Positions 9,812 through 17,831 of a stretch of DNA of 64,000 nucleotides are shown in pieces. Numbering within the stretch: position 1 is the stretch's first letter; each line of letters starts with the position of its first letter. This DNA comes from Roseovarius nubinhibens ISM (GTDB lineage Bacteria; Pseudomonadota; Alphaproteobacteria; Rhodobacterales; Rhodobacteraceae): assembly GCF_000152625.1 (NCBI RefSeq), contig NZ_CH724156.1:3340602-3404601 (forward strand), given 5' to 3'. A program made the position numbers and the translations under genes. The notes under the pieces are model-generated. The model ran no database searches. It was given only the letters and a program-made list of their open reading frames with translations, and was not told the origin of the DNA.

Positions 9812-10759
9812 ATGCCCATCAAGATTCCATCCGATCTTCCCGCCTATGACGTGCTCTCGCACGAGGGCGTGATGGTCATGGACCCTGATCAGGCCGCCCG
9901 GCAGGACATCCGCCCGCTGCGCATCGCGCTGCTCAACCTGATGCCCAAGAAGATCCAGACCGAGACGCAATTCGCGCGGCTCATCGGCGCCACGCCGCTG
10001 CAGATCGATCTGAGCCTGATCCGGATGAGCGACCACCGCGCCCGCAACACCGCCGCCGACCATATGGAGAGCTTCTACCGCCCCTTCGCCGAGGTCGAGG
10101 CGACGGGCGAGAAATTCGACGGTCTGATCATCACCGGCGCGCCCATCGAACATCTGCCCTTCGATGAGGTCACCTATTGGGACGAGCTGCGCCGCGTCAT
10201 GGACTGGACCCAGAGCCATGTCCATTCCACCTTTGGCGTCTGCTGGGGCGGCATGGCGATGATCCACCATTTCCACGGCGTGGCGAAACATCTGCTCGAC
10301 GCCAAGGCCTTCGGCTGTTTCCGTCACCGCAACATGGCCCCCGCCTCGCCCTTCCTGCGCGGCTTCTCCGACGATTGCGTGATCCCGGTGAGCCGCTGGA
10401 CCGAAATCCGTCAAGACGAGATCGACGCCCGCGACGGGCTCACCACGCTCTTGCATTCCGATCAGGTCGGGCCCTGTCTGGTCGAAGATCCCGCCCACCG
10501 GGCGCTCTATATCTTCAACCATCTCGAATATGACAGCGACACGCTGAAACAGGAATATGACCGCGACGTCGCCAATGGCACGCCGATCAACGTGCCCTGC
10601 AATTACTACCCCGACGACGATCCCAAACGCCCGCCGCAGAACCGTTGGCGCAGCCACGCCCATCTGCTCTATGGCAACTGGATTTCCGAGATTTACGAAA
10701 CCACGCCCTATGACATCGACCAGATCGGGCTGAGTTCCACCGACCTGCGCCGCCGCTGA
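9812..10759 (+). CDS. metA: homoserine O-acetyltransferase, MetA fold (MetAA type)
   Basis: 315 residues, full length. It activates homoserine for methionine synthesis by acylating its hydroxyl. The nucleophile is Cys144 in FGVCWGG and the catalytic His/Glu are in NHLEYD (His237, Glu239). At the position that sets acyl-donor choice in this family, the protein has Glu113 (TGAPIE), where the succinyl-specific E. coli enzyme has Gly. By established work on this residue, acetyl-CoA is the more likely donor. I looked for a SAM-II riboswitch, common upstream of metA in alphaproteobacteria, in the short 78-base leader and did not see one. Confidence 0.93.
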   Translation: MPIKIPSDLPAYDVLSHEGVMVMDPDQAARQDIRPLRIALLNLMPKKIQTETQFARLIGATPLQIDLSLIRMSDHRARNTAADHMESFYRPFAEVEATGEKFDGLIITGAPIEHLPFDEVTYWDELRRVMDWTQSHVHSTFGVCWGGMAMIHHFHGVAKHLLDAKAFGCFRHRNMAPASPFLRGFSDDCVIPVSRWTEIRQDEIDARDGLTTLLHSDQVGPCLVEDPAHRALYIFNHLEYDSDTLKQEYDRDVANGTPINVPCNYYPDDDPKRPPQNRWRSHAHLLYGNWISEIYETTPYDIDQIGLSSTDLRRR

Positions 10760-10820
10760 GCGGCGCGCAATTGCACAGGCCACAGGCTGACGCCATACTG
10801 CCCTGTAAAAGGAGAGCCAC

Positions 10821-11690
10821 ATGGACCTGCCCTTCGACGGCGCCATCAGCGAGTTTTTCGAATTTGCCGCCCCCGACGCGGTGCGCGCCGCCATCCGCCG
10901 CGCCGACAAGGGCGACATTCTCGACGCGGCCTTCCCCTATTCCGACCGGCTGGCGCGCAAGGTCTATGATCAGGAAATGCAGCGGGTGCAGATCGAATTG
11001 GTGAAATGCCAGTCCTGGGTCCGCCAGAGCGGCGCCCGCGTCGTCGTCGTCTTCGAAGGCCGCGACGCGGCCGGCAAGGGCGGCACGATCAAACGCTTCC
11101 GCGAAAACCTCAACCCGCGCAACGCCCGCGTCGTGGCCCTGTCGAAACCCACCGACCGCGAGGCGACGCAATGGTATTTCCAACGCTACGCCGCCCATCT
11201 GCCCGCCGCCGGTGAAATGGTGCTCTTTGACCGCAGCTGGTACAATCGCGGCGTGGTCGAACATGTGTTCGACTTCTGCACCGAGGAGCAGCGCGAACAT
11301 TTCTTCGCCCAGACCCCCGATTTCGAGCGCATGCTCACCGAGGACGGCATCCATGTGATCAAGATCTGGCTCAACGTGGGCCGCGCCGAACAGCTGCGCC
11401 GCTTTCTCAAACGCGAAAGCGACCCGCTCAAACAATGGAAGCTGAGCTGGATCGACGTCGAAGGCCTCAAACGCTGGGACGCCTACAGCGCTGCCATCGA
11501 GGAAACGCTGGCCCGCACCCATACCGAGGTCGCGCCCTGGACGGTGATCCGCTCCGACGACAAACGCCGCGCCCGCCTCGAGGCGATCCGCCATGTGCTC
11601 GGCCGTCTCGACTATGATCATAAAGACGCCCGCGCCCTGGGCCAGCCCGATCCGCTGATCTGCGGCGGCCCCGAGATATGGAATGCCTAA
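10821..11690 (+). CDS. ppk2: polyphosphate kinase 2
   Basis: 289 residues, a one-domain PPK2. These enzymes phosphorylate nucleotides (GDP, ADP or AMP depending on subclass) with polyphosphate. Walker A is GRDAAGKGG (residues 80-88), the Walker B/lid region is FDRSWYNRG (136-144), and the family C-terminal blocks [17 protein letters not shown] and [18 protein letters not shown] are present. The length and single domain fit class I (ADP/GDP-using), but the subclass is inferred. AAGGAGAG precedes the ATG. The last eight bases overlap the start of a TetR regulator gene, which suggests co-expression and possibly local control. Confidence 0.93.
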   Translation: MDLPFDGAISEFFEFAAPDAVRAAIRRADKGDILDAAFPYSDRLARKVYDQEMQRVQIELVKCQSWVRQSGARVVVVFEGRDAAGKGGTIKRFRENLNPRNARVVALSKPTDREATQWYFQRYAAHLPAAGEMVLFDRSWYNRGVVEHVFDFCTEEQREHFFAQTPDFERMLTEDGIHVIKIWLNVGRAEQLRRFLKRESDPLKQWKLSWIDVEGLKRWDAYSAAIEETLARTHTEVAPWTVIRSDDKRRARLEAIRHVLGRLDYDHKDARALGQPDPLICGGPEIWNA

Positions 11691-12288
11691 GCGCGGCTAT
11701 CATCACGGCAACCTGCGTCAGGCCCTGGTCGACGCGGCGCTCACCCTGATCGAGACCCGCGGCCCCACCGGCTTTACCCTCTCCGAGGCCGCCAAACAGG
11801 CGGGCGTCACCCCCGCCGCCGTCTACCGCCATTTCGCCGGCCGCGATGATCTCATCGCCGAGGCCGCGCGCCAGGGCTTCGTGATCTTCGCCGAGGCGCA
11901 GGACAAGGCGCTCGGCCCCGATCAGAGCTGCCCGATCGAAGGCTTCATCGCCAGCGGCCACGCCTATCTGCGCTTTGCCCATGACCACCCCGGCCATTAC
12001 ATGGCGATGTTCGAAAGCGGCATCGCCGTTGACCGCTCGCCCGCCCTGGCCGAGGCCGCCGCCCGTGCCCGGGCCCGCTTCGATCAGGCCGCCACACGGC
12101 TCTGCGGCCGCTTGCCCGCCGCCAATTGCCCGCCCGCCGATCTCTTCGCCGCCCATGTCTGGGCGCTGAGCCACGGCATCGTCGAGCTCTTCGCGCGCAA
12201 CCCGCGCCCCGACGGCCCCGCCCCCGAGATGCTGCTGGAAACCGCCCTCACCACCTATCTCCACGGCCTCGGCCTGAGCCGCGACTAA
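11683..12288 (+). CDS. TetR/AcrR-family transcriptional regulator
   Basis: 201 residues. The N-terminal HTH has the usual form: [22 protein letters not shown], then [30 protein letters not shown] (about residues 7-57). The C-terminal ligand domain is helical, of the WHG kind ([17 protein letters not shown]). It shares eight bases with the end of ppk2 and no promoter is visible between them, so the two are probably cotranscribed. Ligand and target are unknown. A TetR-size palindrome occurs at 25252-25267, but nothing links it to this protein. Confidence 0.88.
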   Translation: MPKRGYHHGNLRQALVDAALTLIETRGPTGFTLSEAAKQAGVTPAAVYRHFAGRDDLIAEAARQGFVIFAEAQDKALGPDQSCPIEGFIASGHAYLRFAHDHPGHYMAMFESGIAVDRSPALAEAAARARARFDQAATRLCGRLPAANCPPADLFAAHVWALSHGIVELFARNPRPDGPAPEMLLETALTTYLHGLGLSRD

Positions 12289-12324
12289 CGCCCCAACCAC
12301 CTCCCCCCAAACCGTCCGCCCCCG

Positions 12325-12410
12325 CTTCTTCTGGCTAAAAATATCCTGGGGGAGGCCGCAGGCCGGGGGCAAAGCCCCCACCTAAACCCTGCGGCAAAGC
12401 CCCCACCTAA
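12325..12410. repeat. intergenic repeat element with hairpins and an 18-base direct repeat
   Basis: A TTCTGG-N-AAATA-N-CC core (12327-12346) runs into GGCCGCAGGCC and GGGGGCAAAGCCCCC hairpins. The 18-mer GGCAAAGCCCCCACCTAA then occurs at 12368-12385 and again at 12393-12410. This kind of element is, from memory, scattered between genes in many roseobacters. It lies between convergent genes. Confidence 0.6.
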
Positions 12411-12424
12411 TCCCCCACACAAAC

Positions 12425-12453
12425 GAAAAAGGGCCGCCCAAAGGCAGCCCCTT
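12425..12453 (-). terminator. intrinsic terminator of the rplM-rpsI operon
   Basis: Read on the minus strand, an A/G-rich stem with one bulge (about ten pairs) ends in five T followed by CGTTT. It lies 22 bases beyond the rpsI stop. Confidence 0.75.
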
Positions 12454-12474
12454 CCCAAAACATGTAATCGCAGC

Positions 12475-12966
12475 TTAACGCTTCGAGAACTGGAAGCTCC
12501 GGCGCGCCTTGCGCTTACCGTATTTCTTCCGCTCGACGACGCGGCTGTCGCGGGTCAGGAAGCCTGCCGCCTTGAGCGCGCCACGCAGGCTCGGATCATA
12601 GAGCTGCAGCGCTTTCGAGATGCCGTGCTTGACCGCACCGGCCTGACCCGAGAGACCACCGCCCTTGACGGTTGCGACCACGTCGAACTGGTCTTCCACA
12701 CCGGCCACGGTGAAGGGCTGGCGCAGGATCATCTGCAGAACGGGACGGGCGAAATAGACGTTGATTTCGCGGCCATTGACCGAGACCTTGCCCGAGCCGG
12801 GCTTGATCCAGACGCGGGCCACGGCGTCTTTACGCTTGCCGGTCGCATAGGAGCGGCCGAGATCGTCACGAACGGGCTCGCGCGGTGCGGCTTCAGCGGC
12901 CAGAACACCGGCGTCGCTCACAGCGGCTTCGAGGCCGTCGAGGGTTTTGATTTCTTCAGCCATCAT
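12475..12966 (-). CDS. rpsI: 30S ribosomal protein S9
   Basis: 163 residues with the acidic N-terminal extension usual in alphaproteobacteria, before the S9 core that begins at [20 protein letters not shown]. The C-terminal tail is basic and ends [11 protein letters not shown]. The terminal Lys-Arg reaches the ribosomal P site and contacts tRNA. The first ATG overlaps the rplM stop (ATGA). The second ATG, three bases on, could equally be used. Second gene of the rplM-rpsI pair. Confidence 0.97.
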   Translation of the reverse strand: MMAEEIKTLDGLEAAVSDAGVLAAEAAPREPVRDDLGRSYATGKRKDAVARVWIKPGSGKVSVNGREINVYFARPVLQMILRQPFTVAGVEDQFDVVATVKGGGLSGQAGAVKHGISKALQLYDPSLRGALKAAGFLTRDSRVVERKKYGKRKARRSFQFSKR

Positions 12967-13424
12967 GCCACCCGCGTGTTTTTCTTGTTCATGGATTTCA
13001 CATCCAGCACATCGGGGCTCTGGGCCTCATGCGGATGCTCGGTGCCTGCATAGACGCGCAGATTGGTCATTTGCTGACGGCTCAGACGGTTGCCGGGCAG
13101 CATCCGCTTGACGGCCTGCATGACAACGCGCTCCGGATGCGCCCCTTCGAGGATCTCGCCGGTGGTGCGGCTCTTGATCCCGCCCGGGTGGCCGGTGTGC
13201 CAGTAGTTGGGCTTTTCGCGCTTGTTGCCGGTGAGCTGGACCTTGTCCGCGTTGATGACGATGACATTGTCACCGCAATCCATATGCGGGGTGAAGGTGG
13301 CCTTGTGCTTGCCGCGCAGGCGCATGGCGATGATCGATGCAAGACGGCCCAGAACAACGCCTTCAGCGTCGATCAGGATCCATTTCTTGTCGATATCTGC
13401 CGGTGTCGCAGAATAGGTTTTCAT
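12963..13424 (-). CDS. rplM: 50S ribosomal protein L13
   Basis: 153 residues, starting [20 protein letters not shown], the usual alphaproteobacterial beginning. Family blocks [34 protein letters not shown] and [16 protein letters not shown] are all present. L13 binds 23S rRNA early in large-subunit assembly. The ATG at 13424 was chosen because the sequence upstream in frame is leader DNA with a promoter. First gene of the rplM-rpsI operon. Confidence 0.97.
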   Translation of the reverse strand: MKTYSATPADIDKKWILIDAEGVVLGRLASIIAMRLRGKHKATFTPHMDCGDNVIVINADKVQLTGNKREKPNYWHTGHPGGIKSRTTGEILEGAHPERVVMQAVKRMLPGNRLSRQQMTNLRVYAGTEHPHEAQSPDVLDVKSMNKKNTRVA

Positions 13425-13492
13425 ATCGAGAAGACTCTCTTGGTGGTGACGCGCGAACGCACGGACAGGCCGCCGTCGCATTGGATGGGCGG

Positions 13493-13520
13493 GTTATACA
13501 GGCAATTCCCGCAGGATCAA
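13493..13520 (-). promoter_or_regulatory. likely rplM promoter
   Basis: On the minus strand: -35 TTGATC (13520-13515), 16-base spacer, -10 TATAAC (13498-13493). This leaves a leader of about 60 bases before rplM. Confidence 0.5.
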
Positions 13521-13586
13521 GTGGGGTAAATCAAATATAGCCGTTGCAAAACAATGGTTTGCAATTACGGTATTATTTTACCCCAC
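13521..13586. repeat. nested inverted repeats between rplM and the MocR gene
   Basis: Outer arms GTGGGGTAAA (13521-13530) and TTTACCCCAC (13577-13586) are perfect. Inside them TTGCAAA (13544-13550) pairs with TTTGCAA (13558-13564), flanked by CCG/CGG. The outer arm touches the -35 box of the rplM promoter. Either an operator pair or a bidirectional 3'-end structure. Confidence 0.5.
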
Positions 13587-13598
13587 ACATTTCGCCCC

Positions 13599-14990
13599 TC
13601 ACAGGTCCACATTCGCCGGCGGCCGCGCCAAAAGCGCATCCATCTTGCGCAGCGCCGCCTCATAGACCGCCACGCTCTCCTGCGCATTGAGCCCAATCCG
13701 CACCGCATTGGGCGCCCGCCCATCGGGCAGCGAAAACTCATCCGCCGGCTTGATGTCGATCCCCGCCTCGGCACAGGCCCGCGCATAGCGCGACGCCCGC
13801 CAGCCCTGCGGCAGCCGCAGCCACAGAAACGGCACATCCTCGCGCCAGCTGATGTCCCAGCGGCCCAGGATATTCACCGCCCGCTTGACCCGCTCGCGGG
13901 CGCTACGCTCGGCCTCGGCCCGCAGCCGCTCCGCCTCGCCGCTCTCGATAAGCTGGGCGCTCAGATCGAGGATCGGCTGCGGCATCCCGTAAAAGGACGA
14001 TTGCGCCACCTGCCGCGCCAGCGCCGCCTGATCGCGCGCGCAGGCCGCATAGCCAAAGCGCAGCGAGGCCGACACCGTCTTGGTGAGCGACGACACGAAC
14101 CACGCCCGCTCCGGGCAGATCGCGCGATAGCCCGGCTCGGTGGGCCGCGAGATACAATGGCAATCATCCTCGATGATCTGGATCTGATACTTCCGCGCCA
14201 GCGCCGCGATCTCCTGCCGCCGCGCCACGCTGGGCCGCCGCGTCGTCGGGCTGTGCACATCCCCCACGGTCAAGAGCACCTGCGCCCCCTCCCGCCGCAA
14301 TGCCTCTTCGAACGCATCGGGCCGGATGCCCTCGGCATCCATCTCCACCCCAACAAGCTGCGCCCGCAACAGCCGCGCCGCGTGCCGCACCCCCGGATAG
14401 CCGAGCTCTTCGGTGAGGATCACCGGGTTCGGCCCATGCAACAGCGCCTGCAACAGCATGATCACCGTGTTCTGCGCCCCCATGCCGAGGATAATATCCT
14501 CCGCCTCGAGCGGCCCCGCCCGATCCGGCCCGATCCATTGCGCCACCGCCGCCCGCGCCGCGCGGTCGGTCTCGCTGGTCGGATAATCCGTATAGGCCAT
14601 GGCCGGGCTCTGCGCCAATCGCTGCAACCCGCTGCGAATGACCGCCTCCTGACCGATCTCCGGCACCCTGACCGCGCGGAAATCGAGCATGCCGCGCCGC
14701 ACGGAGCGAAGCAGCGGATCCTCGGGCAGCGATCCCGCCACCGGCCCACCCGACACGAAGGTGCCGCGCCCGACCTCGGTGGTCACAAGCCCCTCTTCCG
14801 CCGCCAGCTTATAGACCCGCGCCACCGTGCCCGGCGTGATCTTGAGATCCCAGGCCAGCTCGCGCACCGGTGGCATCCTCTGCCCCTGCGGCAGCTCTCC
14901 GGATCGGATGGCGGCCCGCATGGATTGTATCAATACAATATACTTCGGATCGCTGTTTTTGGTCAGGTCTGGCGGCCAAATTGTATTCAT
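13599..14990 (-). CDS. MocR-type GntR/aminotransferase-like regulator
   Basis: 463 residues in two parts. Residues about 15-85 form a GntR winged helix (LAWDLKITPGTVARVYKLAAEEGLVTTEVGRGTFVS). Residues about 110-460 are a fold-type I aminotransferase-like domain, with the PLP lysine in FVSSLTKTVSASLRFG and the aspartate in IIEDDCH. MocR proteins sense PLP or amino compounds and often activate a divergent gene while repressing themselves. Here the divergent neighbour is a DUF1127 protein, with only 97 bases and several ATTGTAT palindromes between the two starts. Typical targets of this family (pdxST, gabTD, taurine genes) are absent nearby. Confidence 0.88.
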   Translation of the reverse strand: MNTIWPPDLTKNSDPKYIVLIQSMRAAIRSGELPQGQRMPPVRELAWDLKITPGTVARVYKLAAEEGLVTTEVGRGTFVSGGPVAGSLPEDPLLRSVRRGMLDFRAVRVPEIGQEAVIRSGLQRLAQSPAMAYTDYPTSETDRAARAAVAQWIGPDRAGPLEAEDIILGMGAQNTVIMLLQALLHGPNPVILTEELGYPGVRHAARLLRAQLVGVEMDAEGIRPDAFEEALRREGAQVLLTVGDVHSPTTRRPSVARRQEIAALARKYQIQIIEDDCHCISRPTEPGYRAICPERAWFVSSLTKTVSASLRFGYAACARDQAALARQVAQSSFYGMPQPILDLSAQLIESGEAERLRAEAERSARERVKRAVNILGRWDISWREDVPFLWLRLPQGWRASRYARACAEAGIDIKPADEFSLPDGRAPNAVRIGLNAQESVAVYEAALRKMDALLARPPANVDL

Positions 14991-15067
14991 AACAATGTTT
15001 CCCTAGCGTAATACATCGGTACAGGCTATCGATCATGCATACAATGTGCAAATTGTATTGGTACAAT
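14924..15067. promoter_or_regulatory. cluster of ATTGTAT/ATACAAT palindromes, probable MocR operators
   Basis: Sites: a perfect 7-2-7 palindrome ATTGTATCAATACAAT (14924-14939, inside the regulator's own N-terminal codons), an imperfect copy over its start codon (14980-14996), ATACAAT (15040-15046) facing ATTGTAT (15052-15058), and ATTGTATTGGTACAAT (15052-15067). All copies lie within 144 bases around the two divergent starts. Confidence 0.65.
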
Positions 15068-15087
15068 CAGATATAGGAGATAGACCC

Positions 15088-15321
15088 ATGTACCTGCCCA
15101 CCTCTGCCGATCAGTCCGCCCTCGCACAGCTTTCACGTGCCGGCACGCTGCCGCTGGCATCGCAGGTGGCGGTCCGTCTGGCCTATCTCATCGCGGTCTG
15201 GACGAGCCGCCACCGCACCCGCCGCGCCCTGCGCCATCTCTCGGTGGAGCAGCTGCGCGACATTGGCCTCGACCGCGGCACCGCCGATCTCGAGATGACC
15301 AAGAGGTTCTGGAGACCGTAA
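15088..15321 (+). CDS. DUF1127 (YjiS-like) small protein
   Basis: 77 residues. The C-terminal half carries the DUF1127 signature: a basic stretch (SRHRTRRALRHLS) followed by VEQLRDIGLDRGTADLE. Members in alphaproteobacteria are small Arg-rich proteins, some of them linked to phosphate, carbon or RNA regulation. The role here is unknown. ATAGGAGA precedes the ATG at 15088, which was preferred over an in-frame start 42 bases upstream that lies inside the operator cluster. Divergent from the MocR gene and probably controlled by it. A strong terminator follows, so it is monocistronic. Confidence 0.8.
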   Translation: MYLPTSADQSALAQLSRAGTLPLASQVAVRLAYLIAVWTSRHRTRRALRHLSVEQLRDIGLDRGTADLEMTKRFWRP

Positions 15322-15347
15322 CTCCCCGTGACGGTCCCTCTTCCACT

Positions 15348-15373
15348 GGCCGGGCATCTGCCCGGCCTTTTTT
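15348..15373 (+). terminator. intrinsic terminator of the DUF1127 gene
   Basis: Eight-base perfect stem GGCCGGGC / GCCCGGCC with loop ATCT, then six T. Confidence 0.9.
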
Positions 15374-15404
15374 ATGGCAAACGGGCTTAAACGCCCCAAG
15401 AGGA

Positions 15405-16370
15405 TCAGAGCCACCGCCCCAGCTTGAACACCAGGTAAAGCAGCACGCCCAGCGCCAGCGATCCGGCGCAGAGGATCCAGAACGCGCCCGCATGCTCGAC
15501 CCCCGGCATCCCCGCCACATTGACCCCAAAGAGCCCGGTGAGAAAGCCGAGCGGCAGGAAAATCGCCGCCACCACCGACAGCACATAAGAGTTCTGCCCA
15601 AGCCGCTGCCCGCGCTGCACCTCCATATGATCCTGCAAGGCCATCAGCCGCTCGCGCGTCGCATCGAGCGCCTCGACATTGCGCGCCGACCGGTTGGCGC
15701 TCTCCCGCAGATCGCTGAGCGCCCGCGCATCCATCCCCGGTGCCTCGCCCGCCGCCAGCGCCTCCAGCGCCTCGCGCTGCGGATTGACGAAACGGCGCAG
15801 CTTGATCACCGTGTGCCGCACCCCCGAAAGCTGCGCCAAAGGCACCTCCTGCGCCTCGCCGAGCACCGTCTCTTCAAGCGCATCGGTCTGCTCTTCGAGC
15901 TCGAGCGCCACCGCCTCGATCCGCCGCGTCAGCCCCTCGGCAATCGCCGCCAAGAGCGCGCCAGAGCTCTCCGGCGCCTGCCCCTCGGCCTCGGCCTGGG
16001 CGCGGATCGCATCCAGCGCCCAGATCTTGCGCAGCCGCGCCGTCACCACCAGACCCTCCGCCATCCAGATCCGCAGGCTCACCATATCCTCCGGGCTGGC
16101 CCCCGGGTTGAGGTTGACGCCGCGCAGGTTGATGATCGCCCCCGCCCCATGCGCGTCACAGCGCGGCCGGGTCTCGGCCTGCAACAGCGCATCCACCGCC
16201 GCCTCCGGCAAATGCGCCCGCAACCACGGCTCGAGCCCCGCCGCCGCCACATCGAAATGCAGCCAGCGGTAACAGCCCTCGGGCGCCGCCGCCGCCAGCG
16301 GACCCTCGACCGCCACGGCCCGGCCTGTCGCATCCACATCAAAGGCACAGAGCGTCACAGGATCCTGCAT
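15405..16370 (-). CDS. zntB: ZntB-type zinc transporter (CorA superfamily)
   Basis: 321 residues. A large cytoplasmic N-terminal domain with long helices (residues 1 to about 260) is followed by two membrane helices at the C-terminus. The pore-entrance motif is GVN in FGVNVAGMPG rather than the GMN of magnesium-selective CorA, and the P-G-V-E-H-A-G-A-F-W loop matches ZntB. ZntB is thought to be a proton-driven zinc importer in the inner membrane. The ATG at 16370 was chosen because it leads straight into the conserved N-terminal domain (CAFDVDATGRAV). The gene follows the thioesterase by four bases, so they are probably cotranscribed. Confidence 0.85.
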   Translation of the reverse strand: MQDPVTLCAFDVDATGRAVAVEGPLAAAAPEGCYRWLHFDVAAAGLEPWLRAHLPEAAVDALLQAETRPRCDAHGAGAIINLRGVNLNPGASPEDMVSLRIWMAEGLVVTARLRKIWALDAIRAQAEAEGQAPESSGALLAAIAEGLTRRIEAVALELEEQTDALEETVLGEAQEVPLAQLSGVRHTVIKLRRFVNPQREALEALAAGEAPGMDARALSDLRESANRSARNVEALDATRERLMALQDHMEVQRGQRLGQNSYVLSVVAAIFLPLGFLTGLFGVNVAGMPGVEHAGAFWILCAGSLALGVLLYLVFKLGRWL

Positions 16371-16374
16371 GATC

Positions 16375-16797
16375 TCACCTCTTGGGCGGAATGGAATAGG
16401 TGAGGCTGGCGCGCGCCACCGGCGCCTCCTGCCCCTCGGACCGGATGAGAACATCCCCCACCGCCAACACCCGCCCCAGCTTGAGCAAGCGGCACTCGGC
16501 GATGAGATCCACCCCCGCCGCCGGTTTGCGCATGAAATCAATGGAACAATTGGTCGTCACCGCCAGCGCCTCGCGCCCGATCATCGCCAGCACGGCAATA
16601 TAGATCGCCACATCCGCCAGCGCGAAAATCGACGGGCCCGACACCGTGCCACCGGGGCGCAGATGCTGCTCACCGACATTGAGCCGCACCGTCGCCATCA
16701 TCTCACCGAGCGCCTCGATGGTGAATTGCCCGCCCACTTGCGGAAATTCCGTCTCCAAAAAGTCAGACAATTCCTTGACAGTAAACTGCAACCCCAT
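16375..16797 (-). CDS. PaaI-family hotdog thioesterase
   Basis: 140 residues with the hotdog fold pattern. The conserved acyl-CoA thioesterase core GGTVSGPSIFALADVAIYIA (about residues 49-68) has the Gly-rich turn and the acidic residue at the start of the long helix, and NCSIDFMRKPAAG is the following strand-loop. Such enzymes hydrolyse acyl-CoA thioesters, often aromatic ones. The exact substrate is unknown. It is divergent from an enoyl-CoA hydratase gene across 56 bases, which points to a shared acyl-CoA role, and is upstream of zntB in the same direction. Confidence 0.8.
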   Translation of the reverse strand: MGLQFTVKELSDFLETEFPQVGGQFTIEALGEMMATVRLNVGEQHLRPGGTVSGPSIFALADVAIYIAVLAMIGREALAVTTNCSIDFMRKPAAGVDLIAECRLLKLGRVLAVGDVLIRSEGQEAPVARASLTYSIPPKR

Positions 16798-16853
16798 GTT
16801 TTCTCCCCCTATCGGTCGCTGAAACAGGACCACATGCCGGGAGGAGAGACAAG

Positions 16854-17639
16854 ATGGCACTACTGGAACGCAACGACACCGGCCCCGTGGCCCATCTGCG
16901 CCTCAACGCGCCCGAACGGATCAACGCGCTGAGCGACGCCATGCTCGCCGCGCTGCAATCCCAGATCGACACGCTGCGCGAGGATCGCAGCATTCGTGCC
17001 GTGGTCATCTCCGGCGCGGGCAAGGCCTTCTGCGCCGGGCATGATCTCAAGGAAATGACCGCCGGGCGTCAGTCCGAGGACGGCGGCCGCGCCTATTTCG
17101 CCGATCTCTTCAACCGCTGCGCCAGCGTGATGACCGGGCTGCGCGCCCTGCCCCAGCCGGTGATCGCCGCCCCCCATGGCATCGCCACCGCCGCCGGTTG
17201 CCAATTGGTCGCCTCCTGCGATCTCGCCATCGCCGCCGAGGGCACGCGCTTTGGCGTCAATGGTGTCAATATCGGGCTCTTCTGCTCGACGCCGATGGTC
17301 GCCCTGTCGCGCAACATCCCGCGCAAGCAGGCCTTCGAGATGCTCACTACGGGCGAGTTCATCGACACCGACCGCGCCCAGGCGCTCGGGCTGATCAACC
17401 GCGCCGTGCCCGCCGACGACCTGCTGCCCGCCGCCATGGAGATGGCCGAGACCATCGCGGCCAAGCTCGGCGCGGCGGTCCGCATCGGCAAGGAAGCCTT
17501 CTACAATCAGCTCGAAATGGGGCTCGACGCGGCCTATGCCTATACCGGGCAGGTCATGGTCGAGAACATGCTGCGCAGCGACACCGCCGAAGGCATCTCC
17601 GCCTTCATCGAAAAACGCGCCCCCGACTGGGATCAATGA
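16854..17639 (+). CDS. enoyl-CoA hydratase/isomerase (crotonase) family protein
   Basis: 261 residues. The crotonase oxyanion-hole segments are AVVISGAGKAFCAGHDLKEM (about residues 45-64) and PHGIATAAGCQLVASCDLAI (about 104-123). The C-terminal helices QALGLINRAVP and AVRIGKEAFYNQLEMG are typical. The first catalytic Glu seen in classical hydratases is not obvious in the second segment (AAGCQL), so another crotonase reaction is possible, and annotation as hydratase is by family. A strong ribosome site GGGAGGAGAG precedes the ATG. Divergent from the thioesterase gene. Confidence 0.82.
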   Translation: MALLERNDTGPVAHLRLNAPERINALSDAMLAALQSQIDTLREDRSIRAVVISGAGKAFCAGHDLKEMTAGRQSEDGGRAYFADLFNRCASVMTGLRALPQPVIAAPHGIATAAGCQLVASCDLAIAAEGTRFGVNGVNIGLFCSTPMVALSRNIPRKQAFEMLTTGEFIDTDRAQALGLINRAVPADDLLPAAMEMAETIAAKLGAAVRIGKEAFYNQLEMGLDAAYAYTGQVMVENMLRSDTAEGISAFIEKRAPDWDQ

Positions 17640-17750
17640 ACCACGGCGCGCGCCCCGCAAACCCCTTGCAGGACACGACATTCGTGACATGGCGCAGGCC
17701 CACCCGGCCTGCGCCGCCCGCTATGCTGCCCGGTATAAAGCACACGAATG

Positions 17751-17781
17751 TTTCCAAATTTGTGCCACATTTTTTCCAAAT
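17751..17781. promoter_or_regulatory. paired TTTCCAAAT boxes upstream of the di-heme peroxidase
   Basis: TTTCCAAAT occurs at 17751-17759 and again at 17773-17781, 22 bases apart (about two helical turns), 50 bases before the chosen start. A possible direct-repeat operator. Confidence 0.4.
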
Positions 17782-17831
17782 GCGCCGTTTTATTGCCGCA
17801 ATCGCTGCGATACCCCTGTTCCCAATCGGCA

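Noticed and set aside
13554..15011. A 485-codon plus-strand frame opposite the MocR gene
   Set aside because: The MocR protein has full family motifs on the other strand. The shadow frame is rich in Arg, Pro, His and Leu and has no domain.
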